This document shows, piece after piece, positions 38,321 to 47,915 of a DNA stretch of 64,000 bases. Position numbers and translations under genes: made by a program. A model generated the notes under the pieces. That model did not search any database, had not been told where the DNA came from, and worked only from the letters and a program-made list of their open reading frames with translations. Each line of letters starts with the position of its first letter. The stretch's first letter is position 1. The stretch comes from Candidatus Dadabacteria bacterium (lineage in GTDB: Bacteria; Desulfobacterota_D; UBA1144; Nemesobacterales; Nemesobacteraceae), in assembly GCA_009840385.1 (NCBI GenBank), contig VXNX01000005.1:62001-126000 (forward strand). Direction: 5' to 3'.

Positions 38321-39403
38321 TTATTTCTTTCTAAGACAAAGAACTATGCCGATTCCGATAAAGGCCGTCAGGGTTGACGAACCTCCGTAACTGATGAAAA
38401 AAAGAGGAGTCCCGATGATGGGCATAAGTCCCGTGACCATAGCTATGTTTATCACGGCGTGCCAGAAAAGCATCGCCGCGACTCCGAGGCATGCGATCGT
38501 CGCAAAGCGGTCTTCTGAGGATGTTGCAATGTTGAGAATGAAAAGGATTATCGAGAAATACAAAAGAAGGATAAACACAGAACCCCGGAATCCCCACTCC
38601 TCGGCAATTACCGAGAATGCGAAATCTGTATGATGCGCGGGAAGAAAATTCAAGTTGGACTGCGAACCGAGAGAAAAACCTTTTCCGAAACCCATGCCGG
38701 AGCCTATCGCAATCTGGGACTGGATCGAGTTGTAGCTTATTCCGAAAGGGTCAGAGGACGTATCCAGGAAGGAATATATCCTTTCCTTCTGGTAGTCCTC
38801 GACCAGAAGATGCCAGAGCGGCACAACGGATACCAATGCTATGATTATTATTCTCAGCAGGGCTCTTCTGCTGATTCCCAGAAGAAGAATAATGCTTGAA
38901 CCTGTAAGAAGTATGGTGATCGCGGTTCCCATGTCCGGCTGAGCGATGACCGCCGCGGTAGGGAGAAACAGAAAAGCTATAGGTTTAGCGAGATCCGTCA
39001 GGCCGTAATTTTCCTTTGCGGCCACCTGGTTTGCGTAGTAATTGGCGAGCACCATTATTATCCCGATTTTAATGAATTCGGAGGGCTGAATGGAGATCGG
39101 GCCTATCTGGAACCAACTTCTTGATCCCGACACCGTTTTCCCGAATACGAAAATCAGCGCCAGCAGCCCAAGGAAAAGCAGGTAAAAGGTAAGCGAGTGC
39201 CTTTCAAGCGTTAGAGGTTTTAGCCGGCTTATGATTGCCATGGCCACCAGCCCGGCCAGAACCCATATGAGTTGTTTCTTGAATGCGCCCAGACCGTCTA
39301 GTTGAGAGATGCTGTATAGATTGACCAGTCCCGCCGCGCACAACAGGAGAATCAGCCCCAATATCCAGGAGGATCTACTCAGATTTGGCAATTCGGTTCT
39401 CAT
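38321..39403 (-). CDS. rodA: Rod-shape peptidoglycan polymerase RodA
   Basis: 360 residues from the ATG at 39403, chosen for AAGGA five bases upstream; it overlaps the mrdA end by 29 bases. Ten membrane helices of the SEDS family. Signature segments are SGSRSWFQIGPISIQPSE with the catalytic Asp region AQPDMGTAI, and FFISYGGSS near the C-terminus. It polymerises glycan strands with PBP2 in elongation. Last gene of the mreBCD-mrdA-rodA operon. Confidence 0.95.
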   Translation of the reverse strand: MRTELPNLSRSSWILGLILLLCAAGLVNLYSISQLDGLGAFKKQLIWVLAGLVAMAIISRLKPLTLERHSLTFYLLFLGLLALIFVFGKTVSGSRSWFQIGPISIQPSEFIKIGIIMVLANYYANQVAAKENYGLTDLAKPIAFLFLPTAAVIAQPDMGTAITILLTGSSIILLLGISRRALLRIIIIALVSVVPLWHLLVEDYQKERIYSFLDTSSDPFGISYNSIQSQIAIGSGMGFGKGFSLGSQSNLNFLPAHHTDFAFSVIAEEWGFRGSVFILLLYFSIILFILNIATSSEDRFATIACLGVAAMLFWHAVINIAMVTGLMPIIGTPLFFISYGGSSTLTAFIGIGIVLCLRKK

Positions 39404-41180
39404 TTCGTTCCTTCTTAAGTTTGAAATAGGTTTCAATGATCTTTCTTGCTATCGGGGCCGCTGCCACACTTCCGCTGCCCCCGTTTTCGACCAAAACGGT
39501 TACTGATATCTCCGCCGAGTCTGATGGTGCGTAAGAGGTGAACCAGGCATGGTCCATGAACCGTTTTTCAGTTGATTCAACTTGCGCCGAAACGACCTGT
39601 GCCGTCCCGGTTTTGCCTGAGATAGGTGATATTTTTGATCTTGCGTAAAATCCCGTGCCCCGTTGGGCGTGTACGGCGTCGTATAGCGCTTTTTTCAGAA
39701 AAGCCACTGACTTTTTGTCAAGTTTTTGTACCGTTCCGGTTATCCGCGGAGGTGTTTTTTTGTCTGTTTTTCTTATTTTCGGTTTGACTATGGTGCCTCC
39801 GTTTGCTATTGCGGTAGTCATCATATTTATCTGAAGAGGAGTGGTTGTTACGTATCCCTGACCTATGGCCAGCATTGCAGTTTCGCCCGGATACCATGGT
39901 TCTTTTAAGTGTTTTCTTTTCCATGCCTTGGACGGACTCACTCCGTGTTTTTCGGGAAGCTCTATTCCGGTTTCCTCTCCCAATCCGAACCTTTTCAGGT
40001 ACGGGTAGAGCCCGTCTACTCCAAGCTTCATGGAAAGTTCATAGAAGTATACGTCGCATGATTCAACAATCGCCGAGAGAAGATTCATATGGCCGTGACC
40101 TTCCTCGCGCCAGCAGTTAAAGCGTTTTCCGCTTATTAAGCGATAGCCCGGGCAATATACGGACGACTCGGGGTCCACCGTTTTTTCCTCCAGCAATGCG
40201 AAGGCCGTGATTATTTTGAGTACTGACCCAGGTGGATAGGTTCCCTCGGTTGAGCGGTTAAGAAGGGAGAAGGATTCTTTTTTCTTTCTTTTTTTGCGTT
40301 TCTCTCCCGAAATCCCTTTTGAGATATGCTCAGGGCGATAAGACGGACGACTTACCATTACCAGGATTTCCCCGTTTTTTACGTCCATTGCGACTATTGC
40401 TCCTTTCTCCTTCCCCAAGGCGTCGTTAGCGACTTTTTGCAATTGCGCGTCGATTGTGAGGTGCAAATCTTTTCCCTCGACCATTTCCTTGTTCTTCCGG
40501 GACGGCAACAATGCGGAGAGAGAATCGGAGATTACCTTTCCGTGTGCGTTGACCATGAGGTATTTAAGACCGTTTGTTCCTCTCAGTTCGTCGTCAAAGA
40601 CTTTTTCCACGCCCGTTTTTCCGACTTGGGTTCCCGCCTTGATCCGACGGTCAGCTTTTACTTCATGCGGATCGGCGATCCCTGTGTATCCAAGGAGCAC
40701 GGCGGCGGCTTCTCCGTGCGGATAGAATCTCTTGTGCCCCAATTCAAGGAATATGCCTTCTAACGCTTCTTTGTTCTTCTCAACTAGAAGGAGCTCTTCC
40801 CTGCTTATGTCCTTGGCGATTGTAACGGGGTAGAAACTTCTCATGCCCGCTATTTTTCGAAGTTTCTTAAGAAGCTCTTTCTCTGGAATGTTTATTATCC
40901 CCGAGAGCTTTTCCGCGAGACTCTCGACATCGGTTATTTCTTTCGGAAAGACACGTATGTTAAAAGACGGTTTGTTGTAGAGAATTTTCTCCCCGTTTCT
41001 GTCAAAAATGCGCCCCCTGGGAGCGGGGAGTTCAAGTACTCTCAGGATGTTTCTCTCCGAAAAACTCCTGTATTCCTCACCCTTATATATCTGGAGGTAA
41101 AACAGTCTTGCCGAGAAGACAACGAAAAACAGCACGCATAAAGAAAATGCTATAGCGAGTCTACGCTTTAGTAGTTCCAT
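39375..41180 (-). CDS. mrdA: Penicillin-binding protein 2 (elongasome transpeptidase)
   Basis: 601 residues: N-terminal membrane anchor, pedestal domain (about 45-240) and transpeptidase domain. The catalytic serine motif is PPGSVLKI (SxxK), followed by SCD and SGKTGTAQV. It cross-links peptidoglycan for sidewall synthesis as partner of RodA. Its start overlaps the mreD end by 20 bases. Confidence 0.96.
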   Translation of the reverse strand: MELLKRRLAIAFSLCVLFFVVFSARLFYLQIYKGEEYRSFSERNILRVLELPAPRGRIFDRNGEKILYNKPSFNIRVFPKEITDVESLAEKLSGIINIPEKELLKKLRKIAGMRSFYPVTIAKDISREELLLVEKNKEALEGIFLELGHKRFYPHGEAAAVLLGYTGIADPHEVKADRRIKAGTQVGKTGVEKVFDDELRGTNGLKYLMVNAHGKVISDSLSALLPSRKNKEMVEGKDLHLTIDAQLQKVANDALGKEKGAIVAMDVKNGEILVMVSRPSYRPEHISKGISGEKRKKRKKKESFSLLNRSTEGTYPPGSVLKIITAFALLEEKTVDPESSVYCPGYRLISGKRFNCWREEGHGHMNLLSAIVESCDVYFYELSMKLGVDGLYPYLKRFGLGEETGIELPEKHGVSPSKAWKRKHLKEPWYPGETAMLAIGQGYVTTTPLQINMMTTAIANGGTIVKPKIRKTDKKTPPRITGTVQKLDKKSVAFLKKALYDAVHAQRGTGFYARSKISPISGKTGTAQVVSAQVESTEKRFMDHAWFTSYAPSDSAEISVTVLVENGGSGSVAAAPIARKIIETYFKLKKERNENRIAKSE

Positions 41181-41664
41181 CCAATTTTCTCAGAAGCATT
41201 ATCATCGGAACACCGACTACTGTGTTAATGATAGCCTGATAGAGAGCTAGCTCAAGACTGAGAAACGCTGCCTGTCCACTATCTTGCTTGAACAGAAGCA
41301 ATACTAGGAACAGCAGGTGCATAAGCAGGGTTCCCGTAAAAAACGCCAGAGACAGAAGAAATGGATGGTTGCGGTCGTAATTGATATTGTGCAGGCCCAC
41401 CCGCAGCAGGAGAAACACGGCGAATCTTGTGATTGTATGAAGTCCCCAGGTTCCGGCCGAAAAAATATCCATTAGAAACCCGTTTAGCGTGGCAAGCGTG
41501 AACGGATAGGGTATTTCAGTTCTGACTGCCAGGCAGATTATGATTATCAGGTTAAGATCAGGGGTGAACTTGCCCAGAGAAGTTGTGGGAACGACTGATG
41601 TTTGGATGATGATTAATAGGAAGGATAAAAACAGGTAGAGAAAAAAAGAGAAGTTTATCCTCAT
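41161..41664 (-). CDS. mreD: Rod shape-determining protein MreD
   Basis: 167 residues, five to six membrane helices, weakly conserved in sequence as usual for MreD. TPDLNLIIIICLAVRTE and GFLMDIFSAGTWGLHT are the recognisable parts. Position between mreC and mrdA confirms the call. Confidence 0.88.
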   Translation of the reverse strand: MRINFSFFLYLFLSFLLIIIQTSVVPTTSLGKFTPDLNLIIIICLAVRTEIPYPFTLATLNGFLMDIFSAGTWGLHTITRFAVFLLLRVGLHNINYDRNHPFLLSLAFFTGTLLMHLLFLVLLLFKQDSGQAAFLSLELALYQAIINTVVGVPMIMLLRKLDGTTKA

Positions 41665-41696
41665 TAATATTCCAACTGGGTCCAGTTGGCGGAGAG

Positions 41697-42503
41697 CTAG
41701 TTAAGATGTATGAGCACCTCTTCAACCCTGCTCACATCGATTTCCGGTTTTATTATGGCCCTTTGAAGCCCTCTGTCCGACTCAACTTTTGTTACGGTTC
41801 CTATAACAATATTTTTCGGGAAAACATTGTCTTTTCCGGATGATATTACCTTGTCTCCGGCTATAACATCATCCTCTTGTTCAAGGTACTTCATAACGTA
41901 ATGGTTTCCCGCTCCAGTCACTATGCCCCGTGCGCGACTCCTCTGCACGATCGCGTCAGCGACGCTTGAGGGATTTGTCATCAGCATTACCATAGAGGTT
42001 TTTTCATTCACCGAGTGTATGGTTCCGATAGCCCTAACGTTGGTCAGCACCGGAGCTCCCTTCTTTATTCCAGAAGACGACCCTTTGTCTATTATAAGGA
42101 ATCCGGGGCCTACGACTGAGGGGCTACCCCCTATGACCCTTGCTCCCAGCATCTTCCCCTTGTGAGAGTTTTTATAATTAAGGAGGCTTCTCAATCTTTC
42201 GTTCTCAAGCCTTATTTCCGTTAGCATCAGGTTCTGGGTTTCCATTTCCTGAAGCTGTGCTTTGAGGCGGGAATTTTCAACGCTTGTATCGACAAGGTCA
42301 ATATAATGGTCCCAGTAGTATCTTACTCCATCCTTTATATGGTTTGCGAAAGCACCGGAACTGTGGTTAACGCTGAGCATTAACTTGGTAGTGTAGCTGG
42401 TCTCCCTCTTTGTCAGATCAAAAACAACGGGTAGAAGATGGATTGACGCAATTATGAGGATAAAGGATAGAAATAGCTGATTCTTGGTAAAAAACTTCCT
42501 CAT
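41697..42503 (-). CDS. mreC: Rod shape-determining protein MreC
   Basis: 268 residues from the ATG at 42503, supported by AAGGGAG. A membrane anchor (8-28) and a coiled coil (about 60-95, ENSRLKAQLQEMETQNLML) precede the periplasmic beta domains with the typical ARVIGGSPS. It scaffolds PBP2 and RodA. The gap to mreB is 214 bases. Confidence 0.93.
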   Translation of the reverse strand: MRKFFTKNQLFLSFILIIASIHLLPVVFDLTKRETSYTTKLMLSVNHSSGAFANHIKDGVRYYWDHYIDLVDTSVENSRLKAQLQEMETQNLMLTEIRLENERLRSLLNYKNSHKGKMLGARVIGGSPSVVGPGFLIIDKGSSSGIKKGAPVLTNVRAIGTIHSVNEKTSMVMLMTNPSSVADAIVQRSRARGIVTGAGNHYVMKYLEQEDDVIAGDKVISSGKDNVFPKNIVIGTVTKVESDRGLQRAIIKPEIDVSRVEEVLIHLN

Positions 42504-42717
42504 TAAGCTCCCTTCCGGTCGGGAATACTTAACCTTGATCTCTGGCAACGGGCAAAACCGTTGTCCACGCTATAACAAAAGCTGTTGCAAGGAGTTACGA
42601 AACACAAAAACCTTTTGGGCGAACACTTTAACACAAAACAGTCCAAGTTTCAAACAAAACTTAAAGTCACGGGTTAAAAAACGACTGGGATTCCTTGGAA
42701 TTCCCCCGCCGTTCATA

Positions 42718-43770
42718 TTATATAGCGACGGAATTGAGAAGTTCTATATCTTCAAGAGCTTTCCCGGAACCCATAACCACGCAATCAAGAGGCTGTTCAG
42801 CCCTTCTTATTTTGATACCGGTTTTTTGCTCTATACGATTGCGCAGTCCTTTGAGCAGCGAACCGCCTCCGGCAAGCATTATTCCCGAGTCAAAAACATC
42901 GGCGGACAGCTCCGGCGGAGTTCTCTCCAGAGTTTGCATGATTGCGTCAACTATCTGGTTTATAGTATCTTCCACGGCCTCTTCAATTTCCTGCATGTCA
43001 ATGGATAACATTGAGGGAACTCCGGAAATATTGTTTCTTCCGGTCACCTTCATTTGCGTCTTTCTGGTACTGTTTATTTCCGGTCTTATTTCCGGTAATG
43101 AGGAGAATTTTTTCTTAACTTCTTCTGCCGTCCTGTATCCAATGATTATGTTGTGATTTCTTTTCATCCACTGCTGTATGGCCTCATCCATCTTGTCTCC
43201 GCCAATTTTGATCGATCTGCTTACAACTATCCCGGACAGGGCGATAATGGCTATTCCAGTGGTACCGCCTCCTATGTCAACCACCATGTTTCCAGAAGGT
43301 CTGTGTACTTCTATCCCGGCACCTATGGCGGCGCACATTGTTTCCTCGATTAGATATACTTTCCTCGCTCCTGCAGCCTCGGCCGATTCTCTTACGGCCT
43401 TTTTCTCTACTTCGGTAATCTCAAGAGGAACCGATATTACTACTCTCGGGCGCACTAAGTTTCTTTTATTGCCGTTTGATTTCTTTATGAAGTACTCGAT
43501 CATTCTCTGGGCGGCATCAAAGTCGGCAATAACCCCGTCGCGAAGCGGCCTTATGGCCCTGATTGACCCTGGAGTTCTTCCGACCATCTCCCTGGCCTGC
43601 TGGCCTACCGCAATGAGTTTTGATCTTTGTCCCGGAATATCCTGAACGGCTACCACAGAGGGTTCGTTGGACACTACCCCCTCGCCTTTGAGGTATACGA
43701 GGGTGTTTGCAGTTCCAAGGTCAATAGCGAGATCATTTGAAAAATATTCCAGAAACCTGTCCAGTATCAT
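42718..43770 (-). CDS. mreB: Rod shape-determining protein MreB (bacterial actin)
   Basis: 350 residues. Actin-fold phosphate loops are present: DLGTANTLVY, VVDIGGGTTGIA and MLAGGGSLLKG. It forms membrane filaments that guide the elongasome. First gene of the operon. Confidence 0.98.
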   Translation of the reverse strand: MILDRFLEYFSNDLAIDLGTANTLVYLKGEGVVSNEPSVVAVQDIPGQRSKLIAVGQQAREMVGRTPGSIRAIRPLRDGVIADFDAAQRMIEYFIKKSNGNKRNLVRPRVVISVPLEITEVEKKAVRESAEAAGARKVYLIEETMCAAIGAGIEVHRPSGNMVVDIGGGTTGIAIIALSGIVVSRSIKIGGDKMDEAIQQWMKRNHNIIIGYRTAEEVKKKFSSLPEIRPEINSTRKTQMKVTGRNNISGVPSMLSIDMQEIEEAVEDTINQIVDAIMQTLERTPPELSADVFDSGIMLAGGGSLLKGLRNRIEQKTGIKIRRAEQPLDCVVMGSGKALEDIELLNSVAI

Positions 43771-43882
43771 TTTTGGTAATTACCCCTTCTTTTTCAGTTA
43801 AAACAGAACTAAACCCGAAAACACTCACCGCGCGCATCTGCAAGGCAGACGAGGCGACGACAAAACATCAATTCATCTTTCA

Positions 43883-43910
43883 ACTATAGCATTTTTTTTA
43901 AGCTATTCAA
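43883..43910 (-). promoter_or_regulatory. Promoter of the mreB operon
   Basis: On the minus strand: TTGAAT (43910-43905), 16 bases, TATAGT (43888-43883). It overlaps the end of ygfZ and would give a leader of about 105 bases. Confidence 0.45.
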
Positions 43911-44994
43911 AGCGGCTATGAAAAGGTTTTTCCCTTATTTTTACCGCGTTCGGAGTTTTATCGTCGTGTTGTTCTGCGCCGACGGTTATTTCTCCCTGAA
44001 AATCACGAAATTCCCTTCTTATATAGCCGATAGCTATATTCTTTCCGAGGGTGGGAGAGTAAGTAGAGGAGGTTATTCTCCCCACTTTTTTTCCCTTGAC
44101 CCAGAGCGTATCTCCTGGCGACGCGCAGTCATCTTGCTCGGACGCAAAATAAGCCAGATGCCAGTTTACTCTTCCTCTCCACTTTATTCTTGCTATTACT
44201 TCCTGTCCCACATAGCATCCTTTTTCGAAATCAAGGGCGTTCCATATGCCGGCTTCAATCGGTATGGTGGAGATATCCATGTCCTTTCCGTAAACGGGAA
44301 TACCGGCTTCGATCCTGAGGATCTCAAGAGCCTGCTGCCCTGAAAGTCCCGGGACCTCCGGGTTTTCCAGAAGGAGGTTCCAGATTTCCTCAGCGCTGCA
44401 GTTTTTAAAAAGGACATCAAAACCGGTTTCTCCAGTTCTGTTGAGTTTCATAACTGTTGTCTTTCCGAGGGACAGGTGATCGTATTCGTTCATCTGTCCT
44501 GTGTTAACGCCGAGGCGTTTGGTGATGAATTCCCCGCAACCGGGACCGCAAATGTGCAGAGTGCAGTAATCTTCGGTAACGTCAACCACCTCGGCTTTGT
44601 AAGAAAGCCTGAATTTGCGGAGAAGCTGCGCTATTTCCCCGCCCATGCCGGGTTCCATGTCAATGTAGACCGAGTCTTCGCTTTTAAAGACTCTCATATC
44701 CGAGATCATTTTTCCCTTCGGGGTGAGTATTGCCGCGTAGATGCCGCTCCCAGGGAGTTTTTCCTTTACGTCGTTTGTAAGCATTCCCTGCAGGAATTTT
44801 ACGTGGTCCGCTCCTGAGATCTTAAGCTTTCCTCTGCTTGAGATATCTATAATGCCCACCGAATTTCTTACGGTTTTCGCTTCTTCCGCCGGGTCACCAT
44901 AGTGTTTCGGGAGAAAAAATCCGCCCGTCTCGGCGAATACTGCTCCCCGGGCCGCGTGTCTATCGTAAAGCGGAGTTTTCTTTGCGGATTCCAT
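43903..44994 (-). CDS. ygfZ: YgfZ/GcvT-like folate-binding protein for iron-sulfur enzymes
   Basis: 363 residues. The YgfZ signature KGCYVGQEVIAR lies near 257-268, with the invariant Cys. The N-terminal half is GcvT-like (VGIIDISSRGKLKISGAD). Family members bind tetrahydrofolate and help maintain certain Fe-S enzymes such as MiaB. A radical-SAM methylthiotransferase (mtaB) is encoded 6 kb away. Upstream of mreB on the same strand. Confidence 0.9.
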   Translation of the reverse strand: MESAKKTPLYDRHAARGAVFAETGGFFLPKHYGDPAEEAKTVRNSVGIIDISSRGKLKISGADHVKFLQGMLTNDVKEKLPGSGIYAAILTPKGKMISDMRVFKSEDSVYIDMEPGMGGEIAQLLRKFRLSYKAEVVDVTEDYCTLHICGPGCGEFITKRLGVNTGQMNEYDHLSLGKTTVMKLNRTGETGFDVLFKNCSAEEIWNLLLENPEVPGLSGQQALEILRIEAGIPVYGKDMDISTIPIEAGIWNALDFEKGCYVGQEVIARIKWRGRVNWHLAYFASEQDDCASPGDTLWVKGKKVGRITSSTYSPTLGKNIAIGYIRREFRDFQGEITVGAEQHDDKTPNAVKIREKPFHSRFE

Positions 44995-45051
44995 TTGCGT
45001 CTGCGCTTCCGCGGGCGGGGTTTTGGCCGTCGCCCCCGTTTATCTTATCCC

Positions 45052-45079
45052 TTGAAAAACCACTGCCTAAATGTAGTAT
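45052..45079 (+). promoter_or_regulatory. Promoter of trxB
   Basis: TTGAAA (45052-45057), 16 bases, TAGTAT (45074-45079), about 40 bases before the start codon. Confidence 0.4.
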
Positions 45080-45117
45080 AAAGTCCTTGTTCCAAAAAGA
45101 AATTGCAGGGGTGCGAA

Positions 45118-46062
45118 GTGAGTGAACTGAGAGAAAGTTACAAGGTGGTCATAATGGGTTCCGGCCCGGCCGGTCTTACCGCGGCGCTTTACGCGGCGCG
45201 GGCGAATCTTGAGCCGCTTGTGTTTGAAGGTCCGGAAGCCGGCGGGCAGCTCACCACAACCACGGATGTTGAGAATTTCCCGGGGTTTCCGAACGGAATC
45301 ATGGGTCCTCAGCTCATGGATCTTATGAGGGAACAGTCGGAACGTTTCGGGGCGCAGTGCGTGCAAAAGGCCGTAATCTCGGTTGATTTCTCTGAAAGGC
45401 CGTTTCGCGTATCAACGGAAGATGAGCAGATACTGGCCTCCACGTTTATTATTTCTTCCGGTGCTACGGCTAGGATGCTCGGTCTACCTTCCGAACGCGA
45501 ACTTGTGGGTTACGGGGTTTCCACGTGCGCCACATGCGACGGGTTTTTCTTCAGGGACAAGGAACTTGTGGTGGTGGGGGGAGGTGACAGCGCCATGGAG
45601 GAATCCATATTTCTTACCAAGTTCGCTACCAAAGTCACGGTGATTCACAGGCGCGATAAGCTCAGGGCATCGGTGATAATGCAGCAGCGGGCCAGGGAAA
45701 ACGAAAAGATAGATTTTATCTGGAACGGTGTTGTTGAAGATGTGCTGGGTTCAAGAGAGGACGGGGTAACGGGAGTTCAGATAAAGGATGTCGTAACTGG
45801 GGAGAGTTACGTTAAGGAATGTCAGGGAATGTTCGTAGCGATCGGGCATACTCCTAACAGCGAGATTTTCAGGGGACAGCTTGAAATGGACGATAACGGT
45901 TACCTGATTACTAGAGACGGTACCTCTGAAACAAACGTTGCGGGTGTTTTCGCCGCCGGGGATATACAGGATACGAGGTACAAGCAGGCTATAACGGCGG
46001 CGGGAAGCGGGTGCATGGCGGCTATGGATGCGGAAAAATTCATAGAAGAGCATGGACTTTAG
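45118..46062 (+). CDS. trxB: Thioredoxin reductase
   Basis: 314 residues from the GTG at 45118, which has AGGGG six bases upstream; the TTG at 45103 is the alternative. FAD-binding GSGPAGLTAALYAARA is near the N-terminus, the redox-active CATCDG near residue 138, and NADPH-binding GGGDSAMEE follows. It reduces thioredoxin with NADPH. It precedes two tRNA genes. Confidence 0.96.
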   Translation: MSELRESYKVVIMGSGPAGLTAALYAARANLEPLVFEGPEAGGQLTTTTDVENFPGFPNGIMGPQLMDLMREQSERFGAQCVQKAVISVDFSERPFRVSTEDEQILASTFIISSGATARMLGLPSERELVGYGVSTCATCDGFFFRDKELVVVGGGDSAMEESIFLTKFATKVTVIHRRDKLRASVIMQQRARENEKIDFIWNGVVEDVLGSREDGVTGVQIKDVVTGESYVKECQGMFVAIGHTPNSEIFRGQLEMDDNGYLITRDGTSETNVAGVFAAGDIQDTRYKQAITAAGSGCMAAMDAEKFIEEHGL

Positions 46063-46080
46063 TCCTACCGTGTTCTGATC

Positions 46081-46110
46081 TTGGACAAAAAGTTTTTATT
46101 CGGTTATACA
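46081..46110 (+). promoter_or_regulatory. Promoter of the tRNA-Val/tRNA-Asp pair
   Basis: TTGGAC (46081-46086), 18 bases, TATACA (46105-46110). Confidence 0.4.
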
Positions 46111-46137
46111 GATTGCCTGCTTTTTTACGGTTTTTGC

Positions 46138-46212
46138 GGGCGGTTAGCTCAGCGGGAGAGCACCTGCCTTACAAGCAGGGGGTCACAGGTTCGAATCCTG
46201 TACCGCCCACCA
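46138..46212 (+). tRNA. tRNA-Val (anticodon UAC)
   Basis: Acceptor GGGCGGT / ACCGCCC. The anticodon loop CTTACAA in a CTGC/GCAG stem gives TAC. The TTCGAATC loop is present and the 3' CCA is encoded. Confidence 0.97.
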
Positions 46213-46224
46213 TCTGATTTAAAC

Positions 46225-46302
46225 GGGGCCGTAGTTCAGCCTGGTTAGAACGCTGGCCTGTCAAGCCAGAGGTCGCGGGTTCAAATCCCGTCGGTCCCGC
46301 CA
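46225..46302 (+). tRNA. tRNA-Asp (anticodon GUC)
   Basis: Acceptor GGGGCCG / CGGTCCC with one G-U pair, discriminator G and encoded CCA. The anticodon stem CTGGC/GCCAG encloses CTGTCAA, anticodon GTC. It is 12 bases after tRNA-Val. Confidence 0.97.
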
Positions 46303-46406
46303 CCCCGATTAGTAAAGTCGCAATGAATCCCGTTAAAGTCTTGGGGAGTTTTCAGCTTTTTTATGTATAGTTCTCGTATCGGGGTCCACCGCGGGAAATT
46401 CGTATC

Positions 46407-47879
46407 TTGGATATTCAAAAACAGATTGAACGGTTCAAAAAAGGTTACCCGTTCCGCAGGCTTGCTCGTCCCGCTACAGTCGGCGATGGCATAAGAAAGC
46501 TGGGAGATGATGAGTCCCGGGAGTTTCAACAGAGATACGAAGACTCTCTTTCCGAAACGAGCGTGTGCAAATTTGTTCCTGCATCTGGAGCGGCCTCAAG
46601 AATGTTTCGGGACCTCGGCATGCTTCGGGACGGTTTTTCCCCGGATGAAGCGGCCTTGGATTCCGAAGGGGAAAAGATACTTGAGAAATTTCTCTCGAAC
46701 TTAACAAAATTTCCTTTCGCGGGCCTGCTTGAAGAAAAGTTGAAAAAAGAGCTTGAGAATGTTGTCTCTTCGGGGAACCTGGAATTCATTCTCAACACCC
46801 TCCTGGGAAGTGACGGTCTGGGTTACGCGGACATTCCCAAAGGACTTGTGCCTTTCCACAGTTATGGAGAGGAGCGGAGAACGGCTTTTTCCGAACATTT
46901 CAAAGAAGCTCTAGGGTATATAATCTCGCGCGACACGGTCTCGATGCATTTCACTATTTCCCCTGCCTTTGCGGAGCGGTTCGTTCAGGAGGAAAAGGAA
47001 GCAGTTTCTCTTTTATCCTCCGAAAGGGTTTCATTTGACGTGACATACTCGGTTCAGGATCCCCAAACGGATACAATCGCGGTCACGATGGACAATGTTC
47101 CCGTCTCGGACGCCGATGGATCCCTGCTTCGAAGACCCGCTGGGCACGGAGCGCTACTTAAAAACCTGAATAAACTTTCCTGTGACTGTATTTTCGTAAA
47201 AAACATAGATAATGTTGCGAAAGAGGAACTTCTTCCCGATACCGTTAAGTGGAAAAAGACCCTCGGTGGAGTTCTTCTCTCTATCCAGAAAAGAGTTTTC
47301 CGCTACACAGAAGCTCTTTCTTCCTCTTGGACCTCGGAGGCACTTGAGCAAGAAATTATTTCCTTTTGCCGGGAAGAACTTTTCATGGACCTCTCCCGGG
47401 AACTTTCAGGACTGTCTGGAGCCGGCAGGAGGGAGTTTCTGTTTCGGATGCTTCACAGGCCTATCAGGGTATGCGGCGTCGTAAAGAACGTGGGTGAACC
47501 GGGCGGTGGTCCGTTCTGGGTGGAAGGAGGAGGGGGGGAATCCCTTCAGATAGTTGAAAGCGCGGAGGTTGACCGGGACTCTTCTTCCCAGCGGCATATC
47601 TGGGAGAGTTCAACCCATTTTAATCCCGTGGATATTGTCTGCGGAGTGAAGGATTTTAAGGGGAAGAAATTCAATCTGACCGGCTTTGTCGACCCCGAAG
47701 CCGGAATTATCACCGAAAAGACCTTTGGCACAAAGAAGATAAAGGCGCTTGAGCTCCCCGGGCTCTGGAACGGCTCCATGTCCGGCTGGATAACCGTTTT
47801 CGTTGAAGTTCCTTCCACCACGTTCAATCCCGTGAAAACCGTCTGGGATCTTCTAAAGGAGCCCCATCAGGTAAAGTAA
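46407..47879 (+). CDS. DUF4301 protein, nucleotidyltransferase-like
   Basis: 490 residues from a TTG at 46407; no better start lies nearby and the ribosome site is weak. DUF4301 landmarks are KFVPASGAASRMF (55-67), YADIPKGLVPFHSYG, FTISPAFAERF, RPAGHGALLKNLN and IFVKNIDNV. The ASGAASRM loop and NLN / KNIDN segments recall the active-site layout of UDP-sugar pyrophosphorylases, but activity is unknown. The family is best known from Bacteroidetes. It lies 36 bases before manC on the same strand, so a sugar-nucleotide role is plausible. Confidence 0.82.
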   Translation: MDIQKQIERFKKGYPFRRLARPATVGDGIRKLGDDESREFQQRYEDSLSETSVCKFVPASGAASRMFRDLGMLRDGFSPDEAALDSEGEKILEKFLSNLTKFPFAGLLEEKLKKELENVVSSGNLEFILNTLLGSDGLGYADIPKGLVPFHSYGEERRTAFSEHFKEALGYIISRDTVSMHFTISPAFAERFVQEEKEAVSLLSSERVSFDVTYSVQDPQTDTIAVTMDNVPVSDADGSLLRRPAGHGALLKNLNKLSCDCIFVKNIDNVAKEELLPDTVKWKKTLGGVLLSIQKRVFRYTEALSSSWTSEALEQEIISFCREELFMDLSRELSGLSGAGRREFLFRMLHRPIRVCGVVKNVGEPGGGPFWVEGGGGESLQIVESAEVDRDSSSQRHIWESSTHFNPVDIVCGVKDFKGKKFNLTGFVDPEAGIITEKTFGTKKIKALELPGLWNGSMSGWITVFVEVPSTTFNPVKTVWDLLKEPHQVK

Positions 47880-47915
47880 CACCCGGAAGTTTTTCCGTGG
47901 AAATCGGTTCTCAAA